Assembly (NCBI RefSeq): GCF_001482405.1
Contig: NZ_LPXO01000021.1
Span: 1-47,981, forward strand
Length of the DNA: 47,981 nucleotides
Source: Pseudoponticoccus marisrubri
Lineage (GTDB): Bacteria > Pseudomonadota > Alphaproteobacteria > Rhodobacterales > Rhodobacteraceae
Direction: 5' to 3'
Each line of letters begins with the position of its first letter. Position 1 is the stretch's first letter. Of this stretch, positions 23,922-33,219 are shown piece by piece. The notes beneath the pieces were generated by a model, which worked only from the letters and a program-made list of their open reading frames with translations, had not been told where the DNA came from and made no database searches. Position numbers and translations under genes: made by a program.

Positions 23922-26330
23922 TCACCCCCGCATCCGCAGCCCCTCGGGGTCGAAAGAGGGGGTCATCCGCAGCGTCGCGGGGCGCTTCTGGCCCAGGATC
24001 TCGATCTCGGCGGCCAGCCCGTCGCGGGCCATCTCGCGCGGGATCAGCGCCAGCGCCATCGAGCGTTCCGCGTGATGCGAATACCCGCCCGAGGTGCAGA
24101 AGCCGCGCACCGCGCCGTCGATCCAGACCGGCTCATAGGCGTGCACGTCCGCGTCGTCCGCCGCGACCTCGAAGGCCACGAGACAGCGCTCGGGCGGGGT
24201 GGCGCGCTCGGCCTCGGCGGCGGCGCGACCGATGAAGGGCGCGTCCTTGGAAAACGCGATGAACCGGTCGAGCCCCGTCTCGGCCGGGGTGTAGTCGGGC
24301 GAGTACTCGTTGCCCCAGCTGCCGAAGAACCGGTCGAGCCGCAGCGACATCATCGCGCGCATTCCGAAAGGCGCCATGCCATGGGGCTGTCCCGCCTGCC
24401 ACAGCGTCTCCCAGAGCTGGCGCTGGGCCATCGGGTCGCAATAGATCTCGTAGCCGAGATCCCCGGTGTAGGAGACGCGCTGTACGAGGCAGTCGGTCAT
24501 GCCCACGACCATGGGCGCCACGTCGCGGAAGGCCAGCGCGCCCACATCGGCCCGCGTACAGGCGGCCAGCACGTCGCGCGCGCGCGGCCCCGCGATCTGG
24601 AAGCCGTTCAGTCGGTCGCTGACATTCTCGACGCGCACGCCCTCTTCGAGATGAGACAGGAACCAGCGCATGTGATAGGCCTGCGCGCCGTAGGAGGCGG
24701 TCAGCTGGAAGTGCTCCTCCCCAAGGCAGGAGACGGTGAAATCGCCGATGATCCGCCCGGCGGGCGACAGCATGGGCGTCAGGCTCAGCCGTCCCGGGGC
24801 GGGGATGCGCCCGGCCATGATCCGGTCCAGCCAGTCGTGCGCCCGCGGGCCGGTCACGCGGTACTTGCCGAAATTGTGGATCTCGTTGATGCCCACGGCC
24901 TCGCGCACGGCGCGGACCTCGCGCGCGGTCGCGTCGAAGGCGTTGGAGCGGCGGAAGGAGGGCGTCTCGAAGCGCGGCTCGTCGCCTTGCGCGAAGTAGT
25001 TGACCACCTCCAGCCCGTATTGCGCGCCCCAGACCGCGCCCATCCGGTCAAAGATGTCGTACATGGGCGTCGTGCGGTTGGGCCGCGCGGCGGGCAGTTC
25101 CTCGTTCGGGTAGCTGACCGAGAAGCGTTTCTGGTAGTTCTCGACCACCTTGGGCAGCGTGTAGCCGGGGCTGATCCAGTCGCCGAACCGCGCCACGTCC
25201 ATCGCGGCGGTGTCGCGCTCGCACTCGCCCTCGACCATCCATTGCGCCAGCATCAGCCCGACCCCGCCGCCCTGGCTGAACCCGGCCATGACGCCGCAGG
25301 CCGACCAGTAGCCGCGCATCCCCGGCACCGGGCCGACCAGCGGGTTGCCGTCGGGGGCAAAGGTGAAGGGTCCGTGGATCACCGACTTGACGCCCGCACG
25401 CTCCAGCACCGGGAAGCGGCGATAGGCAAAGGCGATGCTGTCCTCGATCTTGTCGAAATCGTCGGGCAGCAGCTCGTGCCCGAACGTCCATGGCGTGCCA
25501 TCCACCGCCCAGGGCCGGCAGGGCTGTTCGTAGAAGCCGATGCAGAGCCCGCGCCCCTCCTGCCGCAGATAGCTTTCGCCCGAGGGGTCCATGACGTGGG
25601 GATGCTCGCTCTCGCGCTCGTAGATCTCGGGCGTCTCGTCGGTGACGATGTACTGGTGCTCCATGGGGTGCAGTGGCAGGTAGAGCCCGGCCATCGCGGC
25701 CACCTCGCGCGCCCAGAGCCCGCCGGCATTGACCACGTGCTCGGCATGCACGGTGCCCTTGTCGGTAACCACGTCCCATGTGCCGTCGGGGCGGGGAGTG
25801 GTCTCGATCACCTTGGTGTGCAGGTGGATCTGCGCGCCGCCCATGCGCGCGGCCTTGGCATAGGCATGGGTGGTGCCCGAGGGATCGAGATGCCCGTCCA
25901 GCGGATCGTAGAGCGCGCCCAGCAGCCCCTCGGTGTTCACGATCGGCGCCAGTTGCGCGATCTCGTCGGGGCCCACGATCTCGGTCTCGAGCCCCATGTA
26001 GCGATGCTTGGCCCGCTCGGCGAGCAGCATGTCATAGCGTTCGCGGTTGTCGGCCAGCGTCAGCCCGCCCACGTGGTGGAGCCCGCAGGACAGGCCGGTG
26101 ATCTCCTCCAGCTCCTTGTAGAGCCGGATCGTGTAGCCCTGCAGCGCCGCCATGTTGGTGTCGCCATTGATCGTGTGGAACCCGCCCGCGGCATGCCAGG
26201 TGGAACCCGATGTCAGTTCCGACCGTTCCAGCAGCATGACATCCGACCAGCCGAGCTTTGTCAGGTGATAGAGCACCGAGCATCCGACGACGCCGCCCCC
26301 GATGACGCAGACCCGGGTAGTGGTTTTCAT
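23922..26330 (-). CDS. Dimethylglycine/sarcosine dehydrogenase-like flavoprotein
   Basis: The 802-residue protein has an N-terminal DAO-type FAD domain (GGGVVGC, 11-17) with STWHAAG, where His46 matches the histidine that carries covalent FAD in DMGDH. The central region includes GPFTFAPDGNPLVGPVPG. The C-terminal half is a GcvT-like, tetrahydrofolate-binding aminomethyltransferase fold (FGKYRVTGPRAHDWLD, NGFQIAGPRARDVL, YTGDLGYEIYC). The family oxidatively demethylates N-methyl amines such as dimethylglycine, passing the one-carbon unit to folate. AGGAGG lies seven bases before the ATG. The substrate is not certain. A paralogue of equal length lies at 28124. Confidence 0.88.
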   Translation of the reverse strand: MKTTTRVCVIGGGVVGCSVLYHLTKLGWSDVMLLERSELTSGSTWHAAGGFHTINGDTNMAALQGYTIRLYKELEEITGLSCGLHHVGGLTLADNRERYDMLLAERAKHRYMGLETEIVGPDEIAQLAPIVNTEGLLGALYDPLDGHLDPSGTTHAYAKAARMGGAQIHLHTKVIETTPRPDGTWDVVTDKGTVHAEHVVNAGGLWAREVAAMAGLYLPLHPMEHQYIVTDETPEIYERESEHPHVMDPSGESYLRQEGRGLCIGFYEQPCRPWAVDGTPWTFGHELLPDDFDKIEDSIAFAYRRFPVLERAGVKSVIHGPFTFAPDGNPLVGPVPGMRGYWSACGVMAGFSQGGGVGLMLAQWMVEGECERDTAAMDVARFGDWISPGYTLPKVVENYQKRFSVSYPNEELPAARPNRTTPMYDIFDRMGAVWGAQYGLEVVNYFAQGDEPRFETPSFRRSNAFDATAREVRAVREAVGINEIHNFGKYRVTGPRAHDWLDRIMAGRIPAPGRLSLTPMLSPAGRIIGDFTVSCLGEEHFQLTASYGAQAYHMRWFLSHLEEGVRVENVSDRLNGFQIAGPRARDVLAACTRADVGALAFRDVAPMVVGMTDCLVQRVSYTGDLGYEIYCDPMAQRQLWETLWQAGQPHGMAPFGMRAMMSLRLDRFFGSWGNEYSPDYTPAETGLDRFIAFSKDAPFIGRAAAEAERATPPERCLVAFEVAADDADVHAYEPVWIDGAVRGFCTSGGYSHHAERSMALALIPREMARDGLAAEIEILGQKRPATLRMTPSFDPEGLRMRG

Positions 26331-26432
26331 GGCTGACCTCCTGCTGTCCCTGCCTCACACTGTCGGGGCCGTCCGGGCGTTCCGACCGCCCGTCCGCGAC
26401 ACCATGCGTCGGAAACGGAAAGGGGCCGCCCG

Positions 26433-27680
26433 ATGATCAAGAGCATTCTCAGACGGTTGCGGCAATTGTCGCGCCGCATCCACCTGCGCGTGATCCTGTT
26501 CGCGACCATGGCGCTGCTGGCCTTGCTGATCGCGCGCTGGCTGGGCCACCTGATCCCCGATGACCTCGGCGGCAATATCGGCGCCGACGCGGTGGACCAG
26601 ATCCTGAACATCCTCGCCTCGTCCATGCTGGCGGTCACGATCTTCTCGTTGACCATCATGCTGAACGCGCTGACCAACGCGGCCAGCCTCTGGACGCCGC
26701 GCGCGCATCTGATCCTGCGCGAGGACACGGTGACGCAATCGGTGCTGTCGAACTTCCTTGGCGCCTACCTGTTCGCGCTGGTCGCCATCGTGATGCGGGC
26801 GGCGAACCTGTTCGACGAGCGCGAGATCGTGGTGCTGTTCTTCATGTCCCTGGTGGTCGTGGCGATGATCGTGATCTCGCTGATCCGCTGGATCCTGCAT
26901 CTCGAGGGGCTGGGCAGCCTGACCTTCACCGCCTCGCGGCTGGAGCAGGAGGCGCAGGCCGCCATCCGGCGCGCCGCGCAATACCCCTGCCACGGGGCCC
27001 ATGCGCTGACCGATCCCGACGCGCAGGTGCCGCGTGACGCGCTGGCCATCAAGGCCGACCGCTCGGGCTATCTGCAGCAGATCTTCGAGGCCGCGCTGCA
27101 GGCCGAGGCCGAGAGCCGCGACCTGCGTATCTACATCCCCGTGCCCGTGGGGCGCTATGTGCTGCATGGCGAGGTTCTGGCCTGGGTGGCGGGCGGCGAG
27201 GCACTGCACGAGACCGCCGAGACGGTGCTGCGCGAGAGCCTGCCGCTCAGCGCCGTGCGCAGTTTCGAACAGGACCCGCTCTTCGGCCTGTCCGTGCTGT
27301 CCGAGGTGGCCGAGCGCGCCCTGTCGCCCGGGGTCAACGATCCCGGCACGGCGATCGACGTGGTCAACCGGCTGGCCCGCGTGCTGGCGCCGGCCCGTGT
27401 CGGCCCTGCCGAGGAGACGCCCTGCGACCGGCTCTGGGCCGTGCCGCTCAAGGCGCAGTCGCTCTTCGAGGAAAGCCTCGACCCGATCGCGCGCGCCGCC
27501 GGCGACAGCCTGAACGTGCATCTGGCGCTGCAACGGGTCTGCCACCAGCTGGCCGCGCAGGCCGAGCATGCGCCGATCCGCGAGGCGGCGGCCGCGATGG
27601 CAGAGACCTGCCTTGACCGGGCCGCGCAGGACATCACCTTCGGCCCCGACATGGAACGCCTGCGCGCCGTGGCGGGCTAG
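26433..27680 (+). CDS. DUF2254 membrane protein
   Basis: This 415-residue protein has four transmembrane segments: about residues 19-37, 60-80, 107-128 and 136-155. A soluble C-terminal half includes the family landmarks DKSGYLQ-like IKADRSGYLQQI and ALSPGVNDPGTAID. The function of DUF2254 is unknown. The gene is divergent from one DMGDH-like gene with about 100 bp between. AAAGGGG precedes the ATG. Length and domain order are normal for the family, and no operon partner is evident. Confidence 0.87.
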   Translation: MIKSILRRLRQLSRRIHLRVILFATMALLALLIARWLGHLIPDDLGGNIGADAVDQILNILASSMLAVTIFSLTIMLNALTNAASLWTPRAHLILREDTVTQSVLSNFLGAYLFALVAIVMRAANLFDEREIVVLFFMSLVVVAMIVISLIRWILHLEGLGSLTFTASRLEQEAQAAIRRAAQYPCHGAHALTDPDAQVPRDALAIKADRSGYLQQIFEAALQAEAESRDLRIYIPVPVGRYVLHGEVLAWVAGGEALHETAETVLRESLPLSAVRSFEQDPLFGLSVLSEVAERALSPGVNDPGTAIDVVNRLARVLAPARVGPAEETPCDRLWAVPLKAQSLFEESLDPIARAAGDSLNVHLALQRVCHQLAAQAEHAPIREAAAAMAETCLDRAAQDITFGPDMERLRAVAG

Positions 27681-27736
27681 GGCGGTTTTTGCGGGTCGTT
27701 GACGGGGGGCGGGCGTGACCGGCGGCGCGGCCGGCG

Positions 27737-27751
27737 TTAAGGTTTCGTTAA
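27737..27751 (+). promoter_or_regulatory. CtrA-type binding site
   Basis: TTAA at 27737-27740, seven bases, then TTAA at 27748-27751 followed by CC gives TTAA-N7-TTAAC, the full CtrA consensus of alphaproteobacteria. It also forms a small dyad AAGGTT/AACCTT. It lies 22 bp before the start of the Cys-rich peptide gene, where it could activate or repress. Confidence 0.6.
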
Positions 27752-27773
27752 CCTTGTCTAACGGACCCACGCC

Positions 27774-28025
27774 ATGCGCCTGCCACCGATCTCCTGCCTT
27801 CTGATCCTCTGCGCCGGGCTGGTTGGGGCCGAGCCTGCGTCGGTCATGGACCACCCGGGCGCGGATCCCGTCAGCCCGGGTCAGCGGATCTTCGACCTGC
27901 TCGACCGCGATGCGCTGGCCCAGTCCTGCTGCAAGGTCTGCCGCAAGGGCAAGGCCTGCGGCGACAGCTGCATCTCGCGCAGCTTGACCTGCCGCAAGGG
28001 GCAGGGCTGCGCCTGTGACGGCTGA
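27774..28025 (+). CDS. Small secreted Cys-rich peptide
   Basis: The 83-residue protein starts with a signal peptide (about 1-19, ISCLLILCAGLVGA). Its C-terminal third is packed with cysteines: CCKVCRKGKACGD followed by SCISRSLTCRKGQGCAC. Similar short proteins with this Cys/Lys pattern are found across proteobacteria, without known function; metal binding or disulfide-knotted structure is likely. A CtrA-type box lies just upstream. The Shine-Dalgarno is weak (GGA about 10 nt before ATG). It is 93 bp behind the DUF2254 gene and is probably its own unit. Confidence 0.75.
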   Translation: MRLPPISCLLILCAGLVGAEPASVMDHPGADPVSPGQRIFDLLDRDALAQSCCKVCRKGKACGDSCISRSLTCRKGQGCACDG

Positions 28026-28123
28026 GCCGGGCGCCGCCTTGCGACATGAGGTGTCGCATTCCAGCAAGTTGACCCCGCCCCGCTCCGCGCAGACTTGGCC
28101 GGGCAACCGGCAAGGACACAGAC

Positions 28124-30544
28124 ATGCGCACACAGGCCCAGGCCGTCGTCATCGGGGGCGGCGTGATCGGCTGCTCGATCCTCTACCACCTGGCCAAGCT
28201 GGGCTGGACCGACGTGGTGCTGCTGGAACGTGACGAGCTGACCTCGGGCAGCACGTGGCACGCGGCGGCGAATATCCACGGGCTGCATGACAGTGCTAAT
28301 ATCTCGCGCCTGCAGCACTATACCATGAGCATGTACAAGGAGCTGGAGGCCGAGACGGGGCAGGGCTGCGGCGTGTTCCAGTCGGGCTCGCTCTACCTCG
28401 CGCAGACCGAGGCGCGCGAACACCAGCTGCGCCTGCAGGCGGCCAAGGCGCGGCTCTACGGCATGAACTTCCACGAGATTACCCGGGACGAGGCCGAGCG
28501 CCTGCACCCGCTGGTGAATTTCGACGGCATCCGCTGCATCATGTTCGAACCCGATGGCGGCAATGTGGACCCCTCGGGCGTGACGGCGGCCTATGCCGCG
28601 GGCGCGCGGGCGCGCGGCGCCGAGATCCACCGCTTCACCCCCGTCACCGCGACCGAGCCGCGCCCGGGCGGCGGCTGGACCGTGCGAACGCCCAAGGGCG
28701 AGATCGCGACCGAGTGGGTCATCAACGCCGCCGGGCTCTGGGCGCGCGAGGTGGCGGCACTGGCCGGCATCACGCTGCCGCTGCAACCGACCGAGCACCA
28801 GTATTTCGTCACCGAGACCCTGCCCGAGATCGCCGCGCTGGACCGCCGGCTGCCCTCGGTCGCCGATCGCGACGGCGAGTATTACCTGCGCCAGGAAGGG
28901 CAGGGCCTGCTGATCGGCGCCTATGAGCGCGACGTGCGGCTCTGGGCCGAGGGGGGCACGCCGCTCGATTTCGCGCATGACCTCTTTCCCGACGATCTGG
29001 AACGGATCGAGGACAACATGATGCGCGCCATCGACCGTGTGCCGGCGGCGGGCACGGCCGGGATCAAGCGGGTGATCAACGGGCCGATGATCTGGTCGCC
29101 CGACAGCAACGTGCTGATGGGCCCGGTGCCCGGGCGGCCGGGCTATTTCACCTGCTGCGGCATCATCCCCGGTTTCAGCCAGTCCGGCGGGCTGGGCCTG
29201 ATGGCGGCGCAATGGGTGATCGAGGGCGAGACGCAATACGACATGTTCGGCTGGGACATGGCGCGCTTCGGCGACTGGGCCGATGCCGCCTTCACCCGGG
29301 CGCGGGTCAAAGACCAGTACGCGCATCGCTTTGCCATCCACTTCCCCGGCGAGGAACGCGACGCCGGCCGGCCCGTGCGCACCCGCCCCGTCCATGACGT
29401 GCAGCGCGACATGGGTGCAAGGTTCGGGCTGAATTTCGGCTGGGAGCATCCGCTGTTCTTCGATGCCGGGGTCGAGGACAGCGCCGGCTTCACCCGCCAG
29501 CCCTGGTGGGAGAGCGTCGGGCGCGAGGCGCGCATGCTGCGCGAGACGGCGGGTATAATCGACATCTCGAACTTCGCCAAGTACCGCGTCACCGGGCCGG
29601 GCGCCGAGGACTGGCTGAACGCGCTCTTCGCCAACCGCATGCCGCGCGAAGCGGGCCGGTCCTGCCTGACGCCGCTGATCGGCGTGCGCGGCGGAGTGGC
29701 GGGCGATTTCACCGTCAACCGGCCCGAGGATGGCACGTTCTGGGTGATCGGCTCGGGCATGGCCGAGCGCTATCACCAGCGCTTCTTCGACGCCGTGCCG
29801 CGCCCCGCGGGGGTGGAACTGGTCTCGATGACCGAAGCGCTTTGCGGCTTCAACGTGGCCGGGCCGCGCGCGCGCGACCTGTTGCAGGGCCTGACCGATG
29901 CGGCGCTGGACGGCGCGTCCTTCCCCTTCATGCGCTCGAAGCGGATCGAGGTGGCCGGGATCGACTGCCTGGCGCTGCGCGTCTCCTTCACCGGCGACCT
30001 GGGCTGGGAGCTGCATTGCGCGACCTCCGACCAGGCGCGGCTCTACGCGGCGCTGCTGAGCGCCGGCAAGGCGGTCGGCGCGGGCCCGGTGGGCAGCCGG
30101 GCGCTGATGTCGCTGCGGCTGGAGAAAGGCTATGGCTCCTGGGGGCGGGAATACAGCCCCGAATACTGGCCGCAGGAGTTGGGGCTTTCGCGGCTGTGCA
30201 AGCTGGACAAGCCTTTCCTGAACCGCGACGCGCTGCTGCAGGTCATCGACCGCCCCGCCCGCGAGGAACTGGTCTGCCTCGCGCTCGACGAGGCGGCGGT
30301 GACCGCCTCGGGCGCCGATGCCAGCGGCGGCGAGCCGGTCTTTCGTGACGGGGCGGGCATCGGCCGCGTGACCTCGGGCGGCTATGGCTACGGCGTGGGG
30401 ATGAGCCTGGCGCTGGCCATGCTGAAGGCGGGCAGCGCCGCGCCGGGCGACCGGGTCGAGGTCATGGTGCTGGGCCGGCCGCATGGCGCGCGTGTGCTGG
30501 AGGCGCCGCCCTTCGACCCGGCAGGCGCGCGGCTACGGGCCTGA
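28124..30544 (+). CDS. Second dimethylglycine dehydrogenase-like flavoprotein
   Basis: The 806-residue protein has the same layout as the protein at 23922: FAD domain with GGGVIGC (11-17), STWHAAA with His46 for covalent FAD, a central IWSPDSNVLMGPVPGRPGY region, and a C-terminal GcvT-like folate domain (FAKYRVTGPGAEDWLN, FTGDLGWELHC). The two proteins are clearly paralogous but diverged throughout, and this copy reads ANIHGLHDSANI where the first reads GGFHTINGDTNM after the FAD histidine, so the substrates probably differ. It is preceded by a short GC-rich spacer, with no strong ribosome site beyond AAGGA. It is not in an operon with folate enzymes. Confidence 0.87.
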   Translation: MRTQAQAVVIGGGVIGCSILYHLAKLGWTDVVLLERDELTSGSTWHAAANIHGLHDSANISRLQHYTMSMYKELEAETGQGCGVFQSGSLYLAQTEAREHQLRLQAAKARLYGMNFHEITRDEAERLHPLVNFDGIRCIMFEPDGGNVDPSGVTAAYAAGARARGAEIHRFTPVTATEPRPGGGWTVRTPKGEIATEWVINAAGLWAREVAALAGITLPLQPTEHQYFVTETLPEIAALDRRLPSVADRDGEYYLRQEGQGLLIGAYERDVRLWAEGGTPLDFAHDLFPDDLERIEDNMMRAIDRVPAAGTAGIKRVINGPMIWSPDSNVLMGPVPGRPGYFTCCGIIPGFSQSGGLGLMAAQWVIEGETQYDMFGWDMARFGDWADAAFTRARVKDQYAHRFAIHFPGEERDAGRPVRTRPVHDVQRDMGARFGLNFGWEHPLFFDAGVEDSAGFTRQPWWESVGREARMLRETAGIIDISNFAKYRVTGPGAEDWLNALFANRMPREAGRSCLTPLIGVRGGVAGDFTVNRPEDGTFWVIGSGMAERYHQRFFDAVPRPAGVELVSMTEALCGFNVAGPRARDLLQGLTDAALDGASFPFMRSKRIEVAGIDCLALRVSFTGDLGWELHCATSDQARLYAALLSAGKAVGAGPVGSRALMSLRLEKGYGSWGREYSPEYWPQELGLSRLCKLDKPFLNRDALLQVIDRPAREELVCLALDEAAVTASGADASGGEPVFRDGAGIGRVTSGGYGYGVGMSLALAMLKAGSAAPGDRVEVMVLGRPHGARVLEAPPFDPAGARLRA

Positions 30545-30626
30545 CCGGCGGGCGCATTCTTGCGCCCCCTTGTGCCTGAGGCGCATGGCGCTACCATGGG
30601 TAGCCTGTCCGGCAAGGAGACAGGCG

Positions 30627-31742
30627 ATGATTCCCAGAAAGCCCCAGTCCGAGAATGCGCGGCTGGCCGAGCTGCGATCCTACAACATTCTCGACACGGA
30701 GCCGGAAGCCGATTTCGACGACGTGGTCGCGCTCGTGTCGAAACTGCTGGACGTGCCGGTGGCGCTGATCAGCCTGGTCGACGAGGACCGGCAATGGTTC
30801 AAGGCGCGCCACGGGTTCGAAGGCGCCGAGACGCCGCTGGACCAGTCGATCTGCGCCCATGCGCTGCTGACCACCGACGGCTATCTCGAGGTCCCGGACA
30901 CGCGCAACGACCTGCGCACCGCCGACAACCCGATCTGCTGCGGCACGCTGGCCGACATGCAGTTCTATGCGGGCGCCGCGCTGGTCGCCCCCTCGGGGCA
31001 CAAGCTGGGCACGCTCTGCGTGCTGGACCGCAAGCCGCGCGAGCTGACCCCGCTGCAGCGCGAGACGCTGCAGGTGATGGCGCGGCAGGTCTCGCGCCAG
31101 TTGGACCTGCGCCGCGCGCTGGCCACCGAAACCGTGCTGCGTGACGAGATCGACCACCGGGTCAAGAACTCGCTGCAGACCGTCAACTCTCTGGTGCGGC
31201 TGTTCCGGATGCGCGCGCAACATGACGAGACGCGCGAGGTGCTGGAGGCGGTGGAGCGGCGCGTCGGCGCGGTGGCCGAGCTGCACGGCGCGCTCTACCA
31301 GGGCGAGACGCGCAGCACGATCCCGCTCGATGCCTATCTCGACCGGGTGGTGGGCCTCTTGACCGACCAGGCGCCCGAGGGCGTGCAGGTGACCGCGCAG
31401 GTGGCCTCGATCGCGGCGCGCCCCTCGGCCGCGGCGGCCGTGGCGGTGATCGTGAACGAATTTGTCGCCAATGCCTTCAAGCATGCCTTCCCCGAGGGCG
31501 GGCCGGGCGAGGTGGCGATCACGCTGGAGGCCTCGGCCCGCGGCATGGACCTGACCTGCAGCGACAATGGCAGCGGCCGCGCCGCAGGTGGCGACACGGC
31601 CGGCAGCGGGATCGGGATGCGCCTGATGGAGGCCGCCTGCGAACAGCTGAGCGGCGAGATGCAGCTGGAGCACGACGCCAAGGGCTATCGGCTGCATGTG
31701 CACGTGCCGATGACCTCGCTGGAGAAATCGGCCGCCGCCTGA
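30627..31742 (+). CDS. GAF-HisKA_2 sensor histidine kinase
   Basis: This soluble 371-residue kinase has an N-terminal GAF domain (about 25-165, DDVVALVSKLLDVPVALISL through GTLCVLD), then HisKA_2 with DEIDHRVKNSLQ, in which His177 is the phospho-acceptor, and a HATPase with N-box NEFVANAFKHAF and G-boxes DNGSGRA and GSGIGMRL. The type is common in alphaproteobacteria, often linked to general stress or light responses. CICAH-like SICAHALLT and the ICCGTLADMQFYAG segment are typical of this GAF subgroup. AAGGAGA lies six bases before the ATG. No response regulator is adjacent, so the partner is unknown. Confidence 0.9.
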   Translation: MIPRKPQSENARLAELRSYNILDTEPEADFDDVVALVSKLLDVPVALISLVDEDRQWFKARHGFEGAETPLDQSICAHALLTTDGYLEVPDTRNDLRTADNPICCGTLADMQFYAGAALVAPSGHKLGTLCVLDRKPRELTPLQRETLQVMARQVSRQLDLRRALATETVLRDEIDHRVKNSLQTVNSLVRLFRMRAQHDETREVLEAVERRVGAVAELHGALYQGETRSTIPLDAYLDRVVGLLTDQAPEGVQVTAQVASIAARPSAAAAVAVIVNEFVANAFKHAFPEGGPGEVAITLEASARGMDLTCSDNGSGRAAGGDTAGSGIGMRLMEAACEQLSGEMQLEHDAKGYRLHVHVPMTSLEKSAAA

Positions 31743-31788
31743 GCGGCGGGCCGAGCGGGCCAGACGCCGCGTGCGGCCCGTTCGTGGC

Positions 31789-33129
31789 TCAGACCGCGGG
31801 CTCGGCCACCGCGGCATCGTCCAGCGGGCGCACCTTGAGCTTGGTGATGCGGTTGTTCTCGCGCGCCATGACCTCAAAGCGGAAGCCGTGGAAGCTGAAG
31901 ACCTGTCCCACGGTGGGGATCATCTGCGCCTCGTGGATGACCAGCCCGGCCACGGTGTTGGCCTCGTCATCGGGCAGGTTCCAGTCGGTCGCCCGGTTGA
32001 AGTCGCGGATCGTCATCATGCCGTCGATCAGGTAGTTGCCATCCTCGGCCTTGCGGATCGGGTGGTCGCCCTGCGGGTCGAACTCGTCGGTGATCTCGCC
32101 CACGATCTCTTCGAGGATGTCCTCGAGCGTGATCAGCCCCTGCAGCGAGCCGTACTCGTCCACCACCAGCGCGAAATGCGTACGCCGGCGCAGGAACTGG
32201 CGCATCTGGTCGTCCAGCGAGGTCGTGTCCGGCACGAAATAGGGCTTCATCGCCACGTCGGTCACCTTGAACCCCTGCAGCGCGGTCTCGGGCGTGCCGG
32301 CCTCTTCCAGCAGCTTGTACATCGCGCGCAGCAGGTCCTTGGCGTGGATCACGCCGATGATGTTCTCGGGGTCGTCGCGGAAGACCGGCAGCCGGGTGTG
32401 CGAGCTTTCCAGGCATTGCTGCAGGATCTCGGTGGGCGCGCTGTCGGCATTGATCATCTCGATGCCCGAACGGTGCAGCATGATCTCTTCGACGGTGCGG
32501 TCGCCAAGGTCCAGCGCGCCAAGGATGCGGTCGCGGTCCTCCTTCTCGACCACGCCCTCGGAATGGCCCAACTGCAGCGCGCCGGCGATCTCCTCGCGCA
32601 CGGCAAGGATGTGGCTGTCGGGATCGGTCTTGACGCCGAAGACGCGCAGCACGCCGCGCACCAGCACGCGGATGGCCGAGACGACGGGGGCGAAGATGCG
32701 CACCACGATGGCGATCAGCGGCGCCACGCCCGAGGCCGCGGTCTCGGCATTTGTGATGGCATAGGTCTTGGGCAGCACCTCGGCGAAGATCAGCACCAGC
32801 AGGGTCATGACCAGCGTGGCCAGCGCCACGCCGCTTTCGCCGAACAGCCCGGTGAACAGCGCCGTGGCCAGCGAGGTGGCAAGGATGTTGACCAGGTTGT
32901 TGCCCAGCAGGACCGAGCCGATCAGGCGTTCATTGTCCTCGGTGATCTCCAGCGCCTTGGCCGCCCCGCGTGAGCCGCGATCCTGCGCCGCGCGCAGCTT
33001 GCCGCGCGAGGCCGCGGTCAGCGCCGTCTCGGAGCCCGAGAAGAAGGCCGACAGGAGCAGAAGCCCCATGATGGCGGCAGAGGTGATCCAGAAGGCGGAG
33101 TCGAGCGAGCCGGAAGCGGCGGCATCCAT
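31789..33129 (-). CDS. CorC/HlyC-type (CNNM) membrane protein with CBS pair
   Basis: The 446-residue protein has an N-terminal DUF21/CNNM domain with three to four membrane segments (SAFFSGSETALTAASRG, VLLGNNLVNILAT and the LPKTYAI motif). Two CBS domains follow (about 205-330, MLHRSGIEMINAD and THFALVVDEYGSLQGLITLEDILEEIVG), then a CorC_HlyC C-terminal domain. The family is implicated in magnesium or cobalt efflux. AAGGAC precedes the ATG at about 10 nt. It is upstream of xerD on the same strand order but separated by 90 bp; a shared transcript is not obvious. Confidence 0.9.
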   Translation of the reverse strand: MDAAASGSLDSAFWITSAAIMGLLLLSAFFSGSETALTAASRGKLRAAQDRGSRGAAKALEITEDNERLIGSVLLGNNLVNILATSLATALFTGLFGESGVALATLVMTLLVLIFAEVLPKTYAITNAETAASGVAPLIAIVVRIFAPVVSAIRVLVRGVLRVFGVKTDPDSHILAVREEIAGALQLGHSEGVVEKEDRDRILGALDLGDRTVEEIMLHRSGIEMINADSAPTEILQQCLESSHTRLPVFRDDPENIIGVIHAKDLLRAMYKLLEEAGTPETALQGFKVTDVAMKPYFVPDTTSLDDQMRQFLRRRTHFALVVDEYGSLQGLITLEDILEEIVGEITDEFDPQGDHPIRKAEDGNYLIDGMMTIRDFNRATDWNLPDDEANTVAGLVIHEAQMIPTVGQVFSFHGFRFEVMARENNRITKLKVRPLDDAAVAEPAV

Positions 33130-33219
33130 GGTGGGCAGGTCCTTGTGAGGTTTTGAGCGGTTATGGGCACCGTGCCGCGCTTGTTCAAGAGGGCGCGATG
33201 TCCCGCCGCGGCACCCGGG

